NCBI RefSeq assembly: GCF_030272615.1
Contig: NC_081414.1
Location: 307,379,164 to 307,439,163, forward strand
DNA length: 60,000 bases
Direction of reading: 5' to 3'
Origin: Cryptomeria japonica
Taxonomy: Eukaryota; Streptophyta; Pinopsida; Cupressales; Cupressaceae
Numbering within the stretch: the first letter of the stretch is position 1; each line of letters begins with the position of its first letter. Positions 58,101 to 60,000 of the stretch are shown here, in pieces. The position numbers and the translations under genes were made by a program. The notes beneath the pieces are model-generated. The model saw only the letters and a program-made list of their open reading frames with translations. It had not been told where the DNA came from and did not search any database.

Positions 58101-58956
58101 CTAGTATATGGTTGATTAGGAGGTGACATTGTAAAAATGTTGAACATGGTCTTCTATTTGTGCTATAACCTACCTAATAGGGTCTCATATCCTACCTGCA
58201 AAAGATGGTAATTCACTCATAAAATAGAAGGCTAAGCAAATAATTAGGGTGTCATATCAAAAGTGGTAGTGTGATTGTTTGGTGTAGTCTGCATTGTCAT
58301 ACAACTCCTAGAGAAACAACTCACAAAGGTCTATGTCTTTCTATTCTATCACCATTTGTTATGGAGTATGTATAGCAGTAGCGATGGTAGAGCCCTCTCT
58401 ATTAGTTTAGTAAAATTTATATGCTATCCCTATTATTTCATATTTTAGTACCTAATTGGTTATCTTAGTCACATTGAGACTTTCAATAAGCTTTGTGACT
58501 TCTATATTTTTTATGTATTTCTTTGGTGGTACCTCCCATTGAGCCCAAATTTTGGTGATTGCTTAAATTGTTTCCTTGGTAATCCTATCAAATTTGTCCA
58601 GGTAGAGATACTCATCTTGAAGTCATCTTAAGATTATCGGAACCCATTCCTCTTATGTTATAAAATATAGGAACTCCCTCTAGACATCCATATTATTTTC
58701 TACTATTTGATTGTATTGTGGTAAATAGTTGCTTGTGCCAAGTTGCATTAAGGTAACCCTAAGCTCTTCAAACGTTGTGTGATCAATCTCCTATAATTTG
58801 AGCATGAATATGCCATTGTATATCTTCTATGTATATAATGTCTTTGACCACCTTAGATAATGCATCTTTTAGATCAATCTCCATTTCTTTATAGGTAAAT
58901 TTATTGTATGTAGAATGGGTTTTCTAGGAAGAATCAATGAGAATAGGTGTAGCCAT
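55190..58956 (-). pseudogene. Second decayed long ORF of unknown function
   Basis: From the ATG at 58956 (MATPILIDSS) the minus strand reads coherent protein in short runs broken by stops and shifts: 'NKFTYKEMEIDLKDALSKVV', 'TTFEELRVTLMQLGTSNYLP', 'DEYLYLDKFDRITKETI', 'WAQWEVPPKKYIKNIEVTKL', 'DIDLCELFL' and 'LPSFAGRI'. More follows at 56966-57178 and 55782-56018, and 'YYVLKYFDDQVPVAIEALHG' lies near 55540-55610. Most stops replace Q, R or W codons. About 750 bp at 57180-57930 do not read as part of it and may be an insertion. I know no function; the charged, helical, motif-free composition resembles the 13016-16359 relic, although I saw no clear sequence match. It may be a gag-like ORF of a plant-specific element family. 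Confidence 0.5.
57180..57930 (+). mobile_element. Possible LTR-like insertion within the second decayed ORF
   Basis: Reading of the decayed ORF is lost here. The plus strand has an AT-rich start, 'acatctacaaataccttg' (TATA-like, near 57555), then a pyrimidine-rich stretch with 'gctcacattttcaaatcc' as seen in the R region of some LTRs. Borders, inverted ends and duplication were not found. An intron or simple decay is possible. Confidence 0.25.
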
Positions 58957-59092
58957 CTTGGTTGTCTCAAAGTGCTGTAATGAAAGGGAAAAGTGTAGCT
59001 AGGGCTTGAGCATGGAGAGCTTAGGTTGTAGGAGTAAGGTAAGCCTGATAGAAAAGAGAAAGAGTAAGAAGTCGTAGTGTGATAGTGACAAG

Positions 59093-59099
59093 ATTTATA
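59093..59099 (-). promoter_or_regulatory. TATA-like box upstream of the 58956 ORF
   Basis: The minus strand reads TTCTATAAATCTTG about 137 bp upstream of the ATG, followed by a pyrimidine-rich leader. This suits a TATA promoter with a leader of about 110 nt. Confidence 0.4.
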
Positions 59100-59109
59100 G
59101 AATAACCTA

Positions 59110-60000
59110 AAGGAGGTGCATTTGTGATTGTAGTCACTTACTGCCTTTTCCTATCATTTTTTGCGTGTTAGTATTTCAACTCTAATTTTCCAAAAAAAAA
59201 ATTCTTGTTATCTACTTTATAGTATAATATAATACAATTATATACATTTAGATGAACTTAAGTAAGAATAGTGTTATCATAGTTCTTTCTTATACCACAT
59301 TAGATCTTGTTAGGGTTAGTGTGCATGTTTAGGCTTTTGTTCTCCAATCTTATAGATGCATTCCAATACTATCACCTAGCTATGTATTATCTATATAATT
59401 TTCCTTTGGTGATTATGGCTGAACATTTTCCAAGCTTGTCTTATTCTTAATCTCAATAGTTTTGTTGGGATGCATATTATTTAATTCCGCATATACACTT
59501 TTGATATTGTAACCAGGTGACAAGATACTTGGGTGAGGATTTAGTATTATTTTTCTTATTTGTTATATCCCATAATTATTTTTATTGTTTTGCAAAGGTC
59601 TAATAAGTCTACTATGTATTATAAATCTAGAACTAATAGACCTTCTGAAATGTTAATTCTTATTCTCCCTACATCCAAGTATCAAGAATAGTTAGGGTTT
59701 AGGTAGACTGGAGAAATAAACAATGCTAAAAATAGTGCAAATTAAATGACAAAAAACAAAAAATCCACAATAAAACATAGATTTAATGTGATTCAACCAA
59801 TGTGGGCTACATCCATAGGAAAACAACCATCCACTCTTTTTATTATCTAACAAAGAGAAAATTACAATCTAATGATATTTCACATTACATAGTGACTTGT
59901 TTATCAAACCCTTTTTGGTAGTTTACAAAGGTCAGTTTACATAATAAAACAATACCTGACTCCTTTATTAAATGATGGTCAATTTTTGCTTTGGGAGTGC
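59110..60000. other. AT-rich non-coding right end
   Basis: No gene was recognised. 59755-59830 ('atttaatgtgattcaacc', 'gtgggctacatccatag') resembles the 'wet' consensus found in many plant copia LTRs in reverse orientation, so an LTR may begin near 59700 and leave the window. This is weak. Confidence 0.4.

Overview
This window reads as plant nuclear DNA made almost entirely of old, nested transposable elements. I recognise no intact host gene, no rRNA or tRNA gene and no CRISPR array. The evidence for a plant is three primer-binding sites that match the 3' end of plant initiator tRNA-Met (TGGTATCAGAG), a chromodomain-type Ty3/gypsy element, SIRE-like Ty1/copia elements and a hAT transposase relic. 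Very long LTRs, deep nesting and heavily decayed but still readable open frames would suit a large gymnosperm (conifer-like) genome. That last step is inference.

Layout. (1) 1-1889 is non-coding flank with a possible solo LTR. (2) 1895-12381 is a structurally complete minus-strand Ty3/gypsy element (gypsy-1) with 2.8 kb LTRs, PBS, PPT and a perfect CTTAT target duplication. Its gag-pol is broken by stops, frameshifts, an integrase deletion and a mutated RT active site. (3) About 13016-16359 (minus) is a decayed frame of about 1,100 codons for a protein I do not recognise, with a TATA-like site upstream and then a 300-bp tandem repeat (17100-18010). (4) 18950-21674 plus 36852-36995 (minus) is a hAT transposase pseudogene split by (5) 21680-36846, a tandem Ty1/copia array of LTR-internal-LTR-internal-LTR flanked by GTCTT/GTATT. 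(6) 38449-55035 is a second minus-strand gypsy element (gypsy-2, TSD TCCCT). It has LTRs of about 4.4 kb full-length, has lost all of pol, and sits inside the end of a plus-strand copia-like LTR. (7) 43600-51486 (plus) is a younger LTR element inside gypsy-2's right LTR (TSD CCTAC). It carries one long gag-plus-protease-like frame and no RT, RNase H or integrase, so it is non-autonomous. (8) About 55190-58956 (minus) is a second decayed long frame of unknown function with its own TATA-like site. The rest, to 60000, is AT-rich and uninformative.

The parts do not work together as a pathway. The window is a stratigraphy of insertions: hAT then tandem copia; copia-like LTR then gypsy-2 then the gag-only element. 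Most inactivating changes look like C-to-T (or G-to-A) transitions, as expected of cytosine-methylated repeats. The most unusual items are the gag-only element with a repeated, possibly covarying RNA hairpin in its LTR and leader, the 37-bp palindrome minisatellite in gypsy-2's LTRs, the templated filler at the gypsy-2 deletion junction, the shared-LTR copia tandem, and the two unidentified long ORF relics.
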